DNA of 64,000 bases from contig JAPEVF010000108.1 in assembly GCA_029747585.1 (NCBI GenBank), forward strand, positions 44,109 to 108,108. Reading direction: 5' to 3'. A program made the translations under genes and the position numbers. Shown one piece after another: positions 36,074 through 48,432 of the stretch. This stretch comes from Pleurotus djamor. Lineage: Eukaryota; Basidiomycota; Agaricomycetes; Agaricales; Pleurotaceae. Each line of letters opens with the position of its first letter. The first letter of the stretch is position 1. The notes under the pieces were generated by a model, which worked only from the letters and a program-made list of their open reading frames with translations, searched no databases and was not told where the DNA came from.

Positions 36074-37924
36074 CCACGACACGAAATTGTGCGTTCTATG
36101 TATGTCCCTCTAAGGCTATCCTGAACACGGACGTATTGGCATCGCCGGCAAACGGCCAACGAGACCGACGAACATCTTCCTGCTTATCGAAAGAAATTTT
36201 GACGGAAATTTCGACAATCTGATGAGAGAACAACTCACCGGGTCCCGTTTTGATTGGAGCATTCGTCAATGGGTCGTAGTGGGCACAACCTCTCAAGCGA
36301 AACTGAATGGGGTGTCCGATAGATTAGGACCGACCGCAAAGGATGTGATGCCCCAAATTACCTTCCTATGGTCACCCTTATGAATTCAAGATGATTTCGA
36401 GATGGCCTATGCAGTTTTGGCACGGTGGGGTATGCAATCAAGATAGTGAGCGATTGCCCGTCCGACGGCTTCAAACGTGTTGGTCAACGAACCTGATGCG
36501 AAGCACCCAAGTTTTACAAGACCCTGGAAACGGAAGCAAATTTTCGCGCTAAGAAAAAGGCGAAATCTCAGTAAAACATAAGCCTAAATCCCGAAGCGGA
36601 CTAGTTCGACTTTCCCTGAACCTACCGAACGGAGCCTCTTGATTTATTTAAGAATTAAATATCGTCTATTCGAGCACCTGCTGGTTGACGTTGAGCCAGG
36701 TCGAGCCCATGCGCCCCATCCTGATCTCTGGGGTCTATCTTGCTCAGCAATCAATGTGCAAGATTTACCATAGGCGACAAATTAGGATACGGTTGATTGC
36801 GAGAGTAGGCTAGGAGTTGGAAGCGTTGAACATGAAGTGGACAATGTCGTCCACATCCCTATGCACTCAGCTGCCAGGAAAACTGATCCAACGTACTTCT
36901 CATACCTAGCTATGAAGGAAGTGCACGTATGTGAATGAACCCATCTCTATTCCGCGAATTCAAAACGTTACCCTTTCTCCAACATAGCTCCCTTAGCTGC
37001 AACTTAGCTGCTACTTAATTAGCTCTCGCAGTCACTGAGAATAAGTCTTGCTCGACCACTGACCAACGGCGTCCGGTGCTCGCAACAAGGTTCAGATTAG
37101 AAAAACAGAAATCTGGACCAACAGAAGGCTAGATCCCCAAAGCGGACTTTGAACATCTTCCTAAGCCCAACCCCCATCGTTCTCCGTCTGGTGTTCTTAA
37201 ATTCAGAGCGATCATTCGTCGCCAAACGGTCATTTCTTGATGAGCTAGCTTGTGTCCACATATGTGTTGCCTCGGTCCCCAAAGCCAAACGAAGTCTGGG
37301 ATGTTGAAACCGACCGTGTAGGGCCATTCTTTGCCCTGAGCGTATAATTACTTGGCCGCGCGGCAATTCAATACTTGTTTAGCCTACCGACATTGAAGCG
37401 AATCTCATCACATCCCTCGCGTTTGCGGGTTCTACTGAGGAATGTTCCACGTACCTTGGCTGTGATTGTTCTGCGTAGAAAACATTGCATGGAAGTATTG
37501 CGAACGTCTTGCCAAATGTTCAGATTCGGCAGCGCCTCTATAGAAAGCTCCATACCGCTAAATTACGCGCTTGACAAATGCCAGGGTCTCATCCGGCGGT
37601 ACCTCCAAATATGGAAATTCCTGTGGTATGCTGATATGTGGCACCGAGCTCTGCGAGGACGATTGTACGTTCCAGTATCATTCTTAAGTGATGTTAGCGG
37701 ATGACAGGGATTTGATGAAGTCTGATGAGACCGTGATGAGGTTTTTTGGGAAATATGAGCGGGCGAGGTACTCCCTTCCACGTGGGAACGGAGGTAAGAT
37801 CGTGGGAAAGATGTCTCGGAGAAGGAAAAGAATTATAAACTACCAGGGACCATCTTCCACCACTACCACCACCACCTCTTCGGCCTTCCCCCAGCTTTCT
37901 CTCCTCGCTGGATCGCAAACTGCG
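36074..37924. other. Gene-poor stretch
   Basis: This is 1.85 kb with no supported gene. Open frames are short and overlap on both strands. A phrase near 36588 (AAATCCCGAAGCGGACT) is loosely echoed at 37131 (GATCCCCAAAGCGGACT), but I cannot call a repeat from that. Confidence 0.4.
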
Positions 37925-39637
37925 ATGAACACACGCAAAGACACCTTATTTCACCTCAAATCTCGCTTGGATAGATTCATCGCTCATGTCTCGCGAAAGA
38001 GAAAGACAGTGCGACATAGGTATGTTCTCACCAAGTATACTTTTCCTTTCTAAATGCCACTGAAATGCAGGCTACCTGAACCCGCATCATCTCCTCCAAA
38101 TCTGCCCACAGAACTCTGGGTCATCATCCTCAGACATGCATGCACTTCGCCATCTTTGCCTGACCCCCTGGATACGTCTCAAGCCATCTCTTTCCTCACA
38201 CCCACCTATCTTCATCGTCGTCATTATGCTGCCTCTATGGAGGCAAAATGCAACTTCTCCTTAGTATCCAAGCAGTGGCACTCGTTCACCCAGGAGGTGC
38301 TATACGAGTTTGTTTGGATATCGTGCGCGGCTCAGGCAAAGGCGCTCGCATTGACTCTCTTGTCGCAGGCGTGCCAGTACGCTAACGCCGCTATACCATC
38401 ACACAATCCTACGAAGGAGACCATGATCGGTTGTCAGAGTGGGCGTTACATCCGTCGGTTACACATCGAAACATCTACTCTCGAGCGCTGCGACCCCTCC
38501 GATCTCCGAACGATCCTCGATTATTCCCCGCAGCTCCTTATATACTCCGACCAACGGTCCATACGGCGTAGCCTCTATTCTTCCCCTGATGAACGCGATT
38601 CCGACCCTTATTCATCACCTCAGAAATTACTTTCCGCCCTCGCACACCCAAACAACAGCCTCAAGCGTCTGAGTTGGACTACTTACGCCGATGCATCCTT
38701 TCATCTCCACATGTCTCCGACACTGCGCAGTACCTCGGCCAATCTCGAATTCCTTGAGCTCACCTTCCTATCTGCCAATCCTCCGCAGCGCTTCCCACCT
38801 TCTTTCGGCCTTCCTGACTATCTTCATAGCGATTTAGACCCAACTTCGCAGGCTCTAGCTTTGCCCAACCTTCGCTCGTTAAAAGTCACCTTGGACAACG
38901 CGGCCTTCTCTATCCTCTCGACGTGGTTGATGCCAAGACTTGTCAACTTATCTGTCCTCAGCGCGGACTTTTCATACGCGGGAGAAGGGTTCGCCCAATT
39001 CTTCCGAGTCCATGGTTCGCTTATCCACCAGCTAGAGCTTGGTCATTCTAGCTCGTCCATCGAAGAGCACTGGTTGACGTCACCCGTGCTACCTTTGAAT
39101 AATGCTCACCCCCCGGCATCCATACCACTTGCTCGCTGGTGTCCCAACCTAAATGAATTCATCTGTTCAGCAGACGCAGAATGGAACTGGCGAACGCCCG
39201 ATTGGATAGCGCCCCATATCCTTCTCCCTGCGCACCCAACCCTTCAGTTTATCGGAATTCGCGATATTGACCATCGAATGACGAGTGACCTTGAGGTGGT
39301 CCCGGAACGGTTACGCCGTGACCTGGGAGACGAAACACCGTTCTTCAGGCTGAAGGGCCAAATCGAGACACTGCTGGGCTTGGCGCAAGGACTTCCCAGC
39401 AGTCCGTTCCCGAGCCTCAAGTTCATTCGGGACATGAGTATGGGCAGCCACATCATGCGCATGGGAATGGCGTGTCCGTCGACGAATGTTCACGAAGGAC
39501 CCACCCTGCGCGTGGTGAAGTTTTGGGAAAACATCCTGGATAGTTGTAAAGCCAAGGGTGTTTGGTTGGAGGATTGGGTGGGCGTGAATGTGACAAGAAG
39601 AAACCTCGAAAGGGCAAGACTTGTTGCACGGAGCTGA
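37925..39637 (+). CDS. F-box-like protein
   Basis: The segment LPTELWVIILRHACTSPS followed by FSLVSKQWHSFTQEVLYEFV has the F-box pattern (LPxElxxxIL...l..VckxWr). This suggests a substrate adaptor of SCF ubiquitin ligases; Agaricomycetes carry many such proteins. The rest, about 450 residues, is leucine-rich with irregular repeats (LRSLKVTLDNAAFSILSTWL, LVNLSVLSADFSYAGEGF), consistent with a degenerate LRR domain. I start at 37925 because a clean intron 38020-38070 joins MNTRKDTLFHLKSRL...RHR to LPEPASSPPNLP in frame. The alternative is the ATG at 38054 inside that intron. The target is unknown. Confidence 0.8.
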
Positions 39638-40674
39638 GCGCCACTTTCCCCCGGTCCTTTTTTTTCTTCTTTTCCCTTTTGTTCTGTGGTATATACCAGG
39701 TTTTTTGTTTCGTGACTGTTTTTGTTTTGCTGTCCTCTTCGCATACGGTTATACCCTCTTCTGACCTCGTCCACTCACATCATGCGCCCTCATCGTCATC
39801 CTCCCATAGCATTATCATTCCCATCGCACCCACACACTTGCATCCTCCTCGCACATCGCATCATTATCTCATATGAACCCACACGGCCTCATCTCCAATT
39901 AAGGATATAGAGTTCTTGCATTATCATCACACATACGTAGTCTTCGAATCCCAGTTATCATGCCACCACCGTTTATACTTGTCCATGCGACTTCGTTTCC
40001 TCAGTCGGGTTATTGTGATAGAATAAAGTACAAGTCAATAAAACCCCATGTGTACAGTTGTTCGAATGCCGTCAAGTTCGCAAGTACCGAGGTATTCACT
40101 CAAGTGAGCTGTTCTACTTCTTTCGTTGTTGCTGAGTACTCATCGTGACAGCGGGCCTGTTTGCAGGAAATTCCATATGTCATCGCCATGGTCGCAGACG
40201 ACGTGTCTTCTGTCACTTCCCTACCATCATTCCGTCTTCCGTGCATGCAATCACCAGCGCCAACTCCACATCCATCTCATCTGTGCGGCACGTCGGTGTT
40301 CGTGTGCCAGCAGCGCCGTTTCCATACTCATGTCCGAGTAACGGTGTGCTTTTGCTTTGATACCTCGGGTTGCGTCACGCACTAGTGGGTTTGGGGGTGA
40401 CAATGTGCTGCTCTGTCACTTGTCGTGCTCGACTTGAAGCTCGAACACCTGCGCTGTCGAGTAATATATAAACCCTGAGGGGGACTGCCCTTCTACCAGA
40501 TCATTCAGCATACGATCCACAGTCCACACAGAGTAACGATTTCCCTTTCCTCTCACTTTCCTTCCTGCATCATCACATCGACCCGAAACCAAACCAACCA
40601 AGGGATCATTGATTGAACCCACTCATCACGACCTACTATCGACATCTCTATACGACTCCGCCAAATCATCGACA
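39638..40674. other. Intergenic / hydrophobin upstream region
   Basis: The first 300 bases are T- then C-rich and probably 3' UTR of the F-box gene. The last 200 hold the hydrophobin promoter and a CT-rich 5' leader. No gene is seen. Confidence 0.45.
40465..40472 (+). promoter_or_regulatory. TATA box of the hydrophobin gene
   Basis: TATATAAA lies 203 bases before the hydrophobin ATG, followed by a C/T-rich leader. This is a typical layout for strongly expressed basidiomycete genes. Confidence 0.6.
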
Positions 40675-41784
40675 ATGTTTATCCGACCTGCTCTTCTTAT
40701 GGCCGGTCTGGCTATACTCGTCCACACTTCTCCAATTCCGAATGCCTATGGGTATGAAGAGGAATATGTCCCGGAGGTGATCCCTGAGAAAGTGATTTCT
40801 CCTGTGCCGGCCCCTCCTCCTCCTCCCCCTNNCGNTCGAGAAACCTATCGAGAAACCCATNCGAGAAACCCCTCCCTCCTCCTCCTCCTCCCCCTCCTCC
40901 CGTTGAGAANGCCCATTCCTGCTCCTCCCCCTCCTCCCCCTCCAGTCAAGGAGAAGCCCATCCCCGCTCCCCTTCCTCCCCCTCCTCCCCCCCCACCTGT
41001 TGAGAAGATTGCCCCTCTTCCCATCGAGAAGGGTCCTTACTACGACGAGATGATCATGCCCGAAGAAATCTACGCTCCTGAGGTGGTTGCACCCATCGGC
41101 GAGGAATACATCCCCCCTCCTCCTGAGAAGGTCAAGGGCGAATATCTCCCTCCCGTGGAACATGGTGAATACCCCCCTGCTATTTCTGGCTATTACAAGC
41201 GTAATGATATTTATTATCCTGAAGCGCCTTATGTCGACGAGTATGTTGAGGAAGCTATTGCTCCCATGCCTATTGCTCCCCCTCCGCCTGTGGAGAAGGT
41301 TGCACCGCTCCCGGTCGTCCCTCCCATGGAGAAGGTTGCACCACTCCCGGTTGAGCCTATCCCGCCTGTTGTTGCACCCTACCCGGTGGACTCGTACATT
41401 GCACCCATTGGTGGAGGCAACAAGTGTAGCTCTGGACCTGTACAATGCTGCGAATCGTTGGAGGCGGGTGGATCGGACAAGGTCGCTGGTGTTGCTGGTC
41501 TGCTCGGTCTCGTACTGGGCCCCATCCTTGGTGATCTTCAAGTCGGGCTCACTTGTAACTCTCTCCTTGGAGGAGGATCATGGTATGTCATTCCTCGTTA
41601 TCGTTGCCTCCCATTCAACTCATAAATTCGCTCCTTCCTCAGCTCTTCACAAACCGTCTGCTGCGAGAATGTTCACACTAGTAAGTCTTCAGCTTCTCGC
41701 GTTCGAGGCTGCCGCTCACGTCCACTCTTCGCAGGCGGTCTCATCGCTATGGGTTGCTCACCGATCACAATTGATATCCTCTAA
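40675..41784 (+). CDS. Class I hydrophobin with a long proline-rich N-terminal extension
   Basis: Hydrophobins are secreted, self-assembling amphipathic coat proteins. A signal peptide (MFIRPALLMAGLAILVHTSP) is followed by about 200 residues of proline-rich repeats (PPPPPP, VEKPI-type units, VEKVAPLPV twice). The C-terminal hydrophobin domain has eight cysteines in class I order: C-x6-CC (KCSSGPVQCCES), C (GLTCNSLL), C-x5-CC (CSSQTVCCENV) and final C (AMGCSPITIDI). Two introns near the 3' end (about 41582-41640 and 41681-41735) are needed to bring in the last cysteines. Ns at 40831-40910 sit in the repeat tract and shift the frame locally. Removing them restores VEKPIEKP-type repeats, so they are probably base-calling errors. 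Usual class I hydrophobins are about 100-120 residues, so this is roughly three times as long. Confidence 0.88.
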
Positions 41785-42529
41785 TCCCTTCGCGGTTTGG
41801 AAACACCATCTTGGCCAATTGAGCCTATTCCTCTCTTTACACCCCACGCTCTTTCTCAAGGTTAATCGGTATACTCTCAACTGGATTTGACGGGCCGCCG
41901 TCGCTAATGACACAAGACACGACTCAATTTGCACGAATACGATACCATCCCACTCACCACACTGTACTACCACCATCACTGCATGCGCCTTCGGCTCGCA
42001 TCACCAACGTGCATCGCACGTTTGTATCAACACCAGCATCACTACACCACTATTCCCTCGGCGAAGACACCGCCCTATTTATTCTAGAATCACCCTTCAA
42101 CCCCACGATCGTTCAAGATATACCCCCCTCTCCGCCATCTTCCAGTCCCTCTTCGTTGCATGCAACAGAGGTATCTTGGAGATTAATTCACTCCCCTCTC
42201 CCTTAACCCAATCAACCTTACTCGCCATCCCAAGTTTTACTGTTTTATTAACTATTGACACTTTGGGGATCGCGAGTGGTGTAGTTTACCAAGAGCTTTG
42301 TTCTCTGGTTTGTTTCAAGTTACGAGTAGATCTCTCCTTGCGCGGTTTTACTCTGTACATCTTGTATATTATAGTAGAGGCCTTTTAGGCACTCTCACTC
42401 CTTTATTGTAGACATAGAAGGTTTCGTCTGCTTATCTTCTTATACACAATTGCAAATGACAATGTAATTATACGGCTCGGTTAATTGTTGCTTCATTGTG
42501 GGTTATTTTTGAACTCGAAGTGGGAAAGT
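41785..42529. other. Intergenic, convergent 3' regions
   Basis: This lies between the hydrophobin stop and the WDR89-like stop on the other strand. No gene is seen. Confidence 0.5.
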
Positions 42530-44231
42530 CTACACGCGTCTTCTTTTCCCTTCTTTTTCGACCGAATACTGATTGTTCGTTGTAACAATAACATCCTGTG
42601 AGATTTATGCATGGAAAATTCTGAGGCACTCACTGGTGTTTGATCGTCCATTTCAGCGTCTTCGTCTGCCTCTCTCTTCAGTGCCCGCGATCGTCCGACA
42701 AAACTGGAACTGGAGGCGCTTCGTACGCCGAGGGGAGGCCGTCCCAATTGGGGGGAGCGGCTTTGGTCGAGGTTCATAGGTGCCTGCCCGTCAAGTGTTG
42801 GGTAGTCCCATAGGTTGAGTTTGCCGTCTTCACCTCCCGTGAGGAGAACACCGTTCTTGGTTCAGAGAAAATTGATCGGTGTAAGTAGGGATAGAAGCAT
42901 AGGGAGGCTTGATGATTCACCTGTTCGTCGTGTAAGAGAGAGCGAACGACTTCTTGATGTCCATGACTCCATACTCGATGTAAAGTCCAAGGAGCGTCGG
43001 AGGATGAGTGGTCAGAGCATGTCAATAGAGCAACGTCGCCTCTGAAAGAGATAGACGGTCAGGTCGTCTATGACGTGACGAGGTGGAATATGCTGTACTC
43101 ATTGGATCCGGTGTACACGGAGAGGTTTGACGATCCTTGCGAGTCGCTATGGCAGGTGATCAGGTAGTCGGTGACCCATGTTCGTTTTTGGGAGTGGACG
43201 GACGGGCCTCGGATATCGAGGTTTTGAAGTTGATCCATCTGCAACGCGGTTAGCCTGGGTCTATACCAGGTCAGGAAGGGAAGAATGGCCACCTCCTGCG
43301 ACCAAACGCTGAACGTTTCCATATCGCTGGCAGCCCATACTCTCGATCCTTCCGGCGAGTATATCCAGTCCGCCTGTGCGACGCTGCATCCGAAGTTACC
43401 AACATGAAGGACACATTCATCTTCATCATCTTCTTCCGGGTTGATGATACTCAGGAGCCCGTCAGAAGACGCAGAGAGGAGAAGCCCCCCTTCTTGCGAG
43501 AAACGAAGCGTAGTGATGTCGTCTGAATGGACTTCTGTGTGGGTTCGAATTGGGATGGTGGGTTTCCGAGGATCCCTAGAATACATCCGGGTAATATGAA
43601 CATCTCGGTGGGAAGTCGGGGAGTTTGGATGATGGACGTTACTGACCAATACAGAATCAGCGCATCGGTCCCTTGCAAATCGGTCCCAGCAGCGACCATC
43701 TCACCACCAGGCGAAACATCGCAGCAAAGTAAGGGTTTATTACCGCCATCGTACGTCGACACTACAAAAACAGAAAGTGTACTTGGTAGGTTTGAATTTT
43801 TTTCGACGGAAGAAAAAATGTTGGAACTCGGCGACTATGTAAGACTCCCGCCAGAAAACCGTGTGGAGCTTCGGAAGGATTGAATACTACTTACTCTGTA
43901 TGGAAGTGGTCCCCGATCGTTGATCCCAGACATTAACGAGACCATCGCGACCCGAGGAGACGTAGACTGGGCCGTTCGATCCGATGAGTGCATCGGTTGA
44001 GAAAAGAGATGTAATGGCGACTTCATGACCAGATAGTGTTTGAATGCCTTGCAAGGATGATTTATCATAGATGTCTATTCGGTTCGACGGCGCTGAAGCA
44101 GCTGCAGCATAAGAAACGGGTGTCGAGGCGAGTGCAAGGACATAAGCTTGGGATGATAGAGCGCTGGTCTTCTTGGGTGCAGAGAAAATGTTGGTATCGA
44201 GGTTTTGGGCCTCGTAAAGTAGTGTAGCCAT
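42530..44231 (-). CDS. WD40-repeat protein, WDR89-like
   Basis: A WD40 propeller is built from repeats such as VYVSSGRDGLVNVWDQRSG, LLCCDVSPGGEMVAAGTDL, ITTLRFSQEGGLLLSASSDG and LLTGGEDGKLNLWDYP. The segment SCSVAQADWIYSPEGSRVWA-like (CSVAQADWIYSPEG) and the order of repeats match WDR89 homologues, whose function is poorly known. The N-terminus is MATLLYEAQNLDTNIFSAPK. The C-terminus is a basic tail (EKEGKRRRV) after an acidic stretch (READEDAEMDDQTP), which could serve nuclear targeting. About seven introns are inferred. It is divergent from the small membrane protein gene at 44792. Confidence 0.78.
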
Positions 44232-44791
44232 GATGATGGATTATTTTTTGAAGTCCAAAAATTTGGTCGGCGTTGCGGATTTAAGCGCTTACGTCATCAG
44301 GGGAGGAACCGGTTAACGTAACTGCCCAACATTTGTCGCTTCCAATGGCCTGTCAAGATGAGCATTGCATGCAAGGAACATAGGCAGAGGAAGCGATTCG
44401 GAGCAGTGAAAACATCGATACTGAGTACGACGCTCAAGCGTTGAGGATGGATTTCCAGCGTCGCCAAAGGAACCGGCTATGGGCTCTGAGCTCACGTGCT
44501 CCAGTGATGGCGAATTTGGGCATGGATTTGTTACCGCGCCTTTTTCCTTTCTCCCATTTCCTCCTTGCTCATCGTCGCCGTCGTCGTTCGCGCGCTCCTC
44601 CTCGCCAACGAGCTCGTCGCTCTTCGTTTTCGCACAAAAAACCCCTCACATTCGTTTTGCAAACACATTCTTTTGTTTCGACCGCTTCGCCGTGCAATTT
44701 CTTGTGCCTTTACATAACCTTAAGCTCCCCAAAGTTAAACCTTGCCATCAACCTTTTTTACCAATATCCACCACCAACTATATCACCACCA
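44232..44791. promoter_or_regulatory. Divergent promoter region, WDR89-like / small membrane protein
   Basis: The 560 bases separate divergent start codons. The part before 44792 is C/T-rich, as expected of a 5' leader. No gene is seen. Confidence 0.4.
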
Positions 44792-45449
44792 ATGGCTCGT
44801 CGTGCTGGTGAGTTCTTGTCGCGTTTCGCCGCGGTCTCGATGTCCTGACTTCTTGCTGGAAGGTCCTCGTCTTCACCGCCTCCCCCAGCGCCTTGATTAT
44901 ACCCTCATACCAGCCCCCCTTGGTTTGTCATGATTCTTTGATGAGGTCAATTGACGATCATTGATGTCGCTTAATACAGACCTCTCACTTCCACTTGTGG
45001 CTGAGAAATCAGCGTTACCCGCGATCATCGTGACGCCCTCTTCACCAACTACTCCTCATGACTATTCAATCGCGTTCCTCGCTCCCCCAGAGAAACCATC
45101 TCTTCGGGAGCGTATTATGACCATGACCGCAAGCCCCCTCAAAGGTCACGTCGTCATGAAGGCGCGGACCTTGTTGATGATCTTCTTCATCATCTTCATC
45201 CTTGTTTGTCACCTCGTATCCCACAGCCTCGCCGCACGCCGCCCGCATCTCGAGTTTTCCGTTCAAGGCACCGACGCGCATCTGGTTGAGAATGCCCCCT
45301 TCAACTGGTTCGGCTTCCGTTCCCTCCTGACTGACGAAGTACAAGATGGCAAAGTGGCTGAGGAGTTCCTCGTTGTTGAAAAGCCAACTTCTCCACCCGC
45401 TCACGACCCACACCCTCGACGCTTCCGATCCCATTCGCGTGCTCTTTGA
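44792..45449 (+). CDS. Small single-pass membrane protein, unknown function
   Basis: I do not recognise this protein. A 16-nt first exon (MARRA plus one base, 44792-44807) joins across GTGAGT...ACAG to exon 2 at 44980, giving MARRADLSLPLVAEKSALPA. The protein has about 160 residues: a Ser/Pro/Thr-rich N-terminal part, a basic stretch (KGHVVMKAR), one strong hydrophobic segment (LLMIFFIIFILVCHLVSHSL, about residues 75-95) and a C-terminal part ending HPRRFRSHSRAL. Positive residues precede the membrane segment, so the N-terminus is probably cytosolic. The alternative start at 44961 would drop exon 1. Its order next to the WDR89-like gene gives no functional hint. Confidence 0.65.
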
Positions 45450-47032
45450 CCACCAAGAAGGAAGGATGAGTAGGGCATTTCCCCGCAGGTTTTATATCTA
45501 TCACTTTCGCCGTCCATTTTCTTAGGTTATCACAGTGCTTCATTCACCGTCCATATCCTTATTGCTGTTGCTATCGTGCTATATACATTACTTCCTCGTC
45601 CCCCATTGTTGGACCCGAGGAAAGGTTTACCAGTCCCTCGGATTAATTCTCGGTTCCAAGAATGAAGCTCGAGCTCGGGTGGTGTGCTCACACGAAAAAG
45701 GAGAGCGTGTTCGCGACTGGGATTGAAGATGATGAGAACACCTGGCAGACACCATGTATCTGATGTGCTGCGGTTGCCTTTGCACTGACTTCGCATGTTT
45801 GCAGGGACTCAAACTTGGATGACCTTGTGGTTCAACGTTTTCCCCGTTGGCAGCGTGGTACGCCCTTTGCATGCCCACGGTGCCTCACGATTCTGATCTA
45901 ACGACCCATTGATAGATTTCAAGGCTGTGCATCAAGCATCTTCAGCATCTCTCGCTACACCAACTCGGCGCTCTCCAATGTTCCGTACGTGCGCATCAAT
46001 GTACAATGACTCGCGGGCTATGACGGGTTGGTAGTAGGCAGCCTACTGCCACTCGCGCCGTATCGAGATCGCGCGGCTGGGAGCATCGTTGCAATTCGAT
46101 GGAGCCTCGTGAGTGGCCTTGTTGTCGCGAATGTCAACGTTGCAGATGTATCCCGAGTCAGATGAGTCCCTTCGTCATCGATGACCTGATGTCGTGGTAG
46201 TACCTATTATCCTGCTTCCAGATGTCACCATTGACATGGATATACTCCTGGTAAACGAATAGAACTCAATCATCAGAAGAGAATGGGAGTTTCTGTCCTT
46301 GTCGATTTGGATAGATGCCGTAGGTGTGCCTGGTATGGGGGTTGCCTCTACAAGGTAGTTGTGCTATCACTGCGTCTCCACACATTCAGTTGACATCTTT
46401 TGTTCTGTTTAGGCTTCGTTGCTGCCGTTCCTCTACTGAAGCCCTCCTTGAGGCCGTATAGTCACTCCCGAAAATATCGGCTCACTCAATATACACTTAT
46501 TCACGAGCCTCCCTGCAACTTGCATAGGTTTCAGCCTGGTAGTCGTCAACTTTCGTCAACACCGGGGTCCCCTCCATACCCTCCATCAGCGCTGCGAGTC
46601 TTGCAACGAATGATGCCCCCAGTGCCCACCTGGTGAGTTTCCAAATATGGGAATGATGGCATCAGTCTATACCTTTTCTGACGCTAAGTATAGACACAGA
46701 CGGAGAAATAGCGAACGGCTGGGAGTATTTTCGACATCATGGATGTGGTTATCTGACCGGGGTGACGGTACCGTTGCGCATGGGAACATAAGGAATGCTC
46801 TTGTCGACAAAGACGAAGGAGACCATCAATTTTAATGCTTGATGTTTCATTCTTCGTGAGGTTATGTATATTGGTGTGTGTGAGAAGTGGGTGAGTAATT
46901 GCTCCCATCCTTCCTTCGCGTGCGTTGTAACTTCTTTCTCATCAGCACTCTGGTCCAGTGCACTTTGGGGTTGCGCCCCGTTAATTTCGCTTACCACTGG
47001 GTGGATGTACCAACTGCTTAACGGCTTGAAGC
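45450..47032. other. Gene-poor stretch upstream of membrane-protein family
   Basis: About 1.6 kb with no supported gene. A signal-peptide exon of the gene at 47033 could lie in the last few hundred bases, since that model lacks one, but I could not place it. Confidence 0.35.
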
Positions 47033-48073
47033 ATGAGCGACTACCCTCCTTTCGTGTCCAGGCTTTTCGGGGATGAATACGAGAATGTCTTTGGTAGAGG
47101 CGATGACAAAGATGACGATGACAAGAATAACGGCAGAAACGGCGGTGGGAGGGGCAGAGGTGGAAACAGGAATGGCAATAACAACAATCCAAACTGTGGT
47201 GGCCGTGGTTCTGGGGACGGCAAGGGCAATGGGAAGAACAAGAGGGGCGACAGTAAATGCAGAGGTTTGGAGACTGATATGACTGTAAACAAGCAACCTG
47301 ACACTTCACCTGCTGCCGGTGCTGGCCCGGGGAGCCCTATACCGTACGTCTAACTCCAGGTCTAAATTCAGTGACCCAAGGTACTCATTGTGACGTAGCC
47401 AAACAACCTCACCTGCTATACCTATCTCTGACAAAACTTCGTCGTCTGCTGTCGGAAAATCCTCGTACGCTCCCCATTTTGCTTACTCGCACACCCTCGT
47501 TCATACTAGCCAAGTTCCAGTCATCAGCTTGTGATCGTCCTTGCTGTTCTATCTGCCATAATCGGGTTGTTGGTCATAGGACTTTCATTCTGGCTCTTGC
47601 GCCGCAAAATCTCGAAACTACGAGGTCGGCGCTCTGTCAATTGGAATCCCTTTTATGCATGGAAGTATGGACGTCGTGATCCTCCTTCAATCCGCAACTC
47701 TAGAGACGTCGAGGATGTGGACGACTATCCTTACAGCCTCAGATACGATCATCTCCCAAGCCCGTCGACCCGCTCTTCATGGGACGACGAGAAGAAATTC
47801 CGTGCTATCTCAGTGGGAGGAAACACTTCTCACACTCTCACCACTTCGAATACGAACCTCGTTGTTGCGGCACCGCCCATGCCGCCTCTGGCTCATTTAC
47901 GGAGGCCAAGTCCTGAATTGGAACTGCGATCTGGATTTTATGATCCCCCCACACATCCTGTGGCCGCGACCGAACTGCCTCCTGATCATCTGCTTGTCGC
48001 GGGCGGCGTGAGAAACGCCGAACTGCTCCTGTCACGGAATAACAGTGCGAATTCCACACTCCCTGGATCGTAG
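47033..48073 (+). CDS. Single-pass membrane protein, tandem family member A
   Basis: Exons 47033-47343, 47399-47464 and 47521-48073 give about 309 residues with good phase. The N-terminal half is Asp/Gly/Asn-rich (GRGDDKDDDDKNNGRNGGGR), then Ser/Thr/Pro-rich (KTSSSAVGKSS). One membrane helix follows (LVIVLAVLSAIIGLLVIGLS), then a basic stop-transfer (LLRRKISKLRGRR) and WNPFYAWKYG. The tail carries TTSNTNLVVAAPP and GGVRNAELLLSRN, shared with the genes at 50161 and 52294. The topology should be extracellular N-terminus and cytosolic tail. No signal peptide is present at the chosen ATG, so a 5' exon may be missing. I recognise no named domain; Mid2/Skg6-like wall sensors have a similar overall build but the motifs are not theirs. 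Confidence 0.7.
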
Positions 48074-48432
48074 TAGTAGTTTTCGCTTCCCAAGGACTAG
48101 GTTTGACCGTACGCCACCTTCAATCTTGTATGCTCATAATTTATACCCGTCAACGTCTAGCAAAGCCTCAGAGTTCGTGAGAGTAATCAATAAATGGAAG
48201 ATGCGTCTAACTATCAACTCATCAAGGTTGTAACCAAGGCCAATGATGTCGATGGTCCAACCCCAACATTCGTTCTTGTCAACGGTGAAGCATCAACAAC
48301 CAGTGACAGAGCTTTAAGTACTCGCGAGTGAACGAGTCGTCCCCATCAGAATACACGCTCACCGTCTGAGAGGTGCGCAGTTTGTATGAAAGTTTGCTAC
48401 GAGTCTGATCGAATGTATCCCTCAAGGAAACG

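Noticed and set aside
46400..46636. Open frame beginning FCLGFVAAVPLLKPSL as a secreted peptide or missing signal exon of member A
   Set aside because: No splice path to the 47033 gene in the right phase could be found and the frame has no motif.
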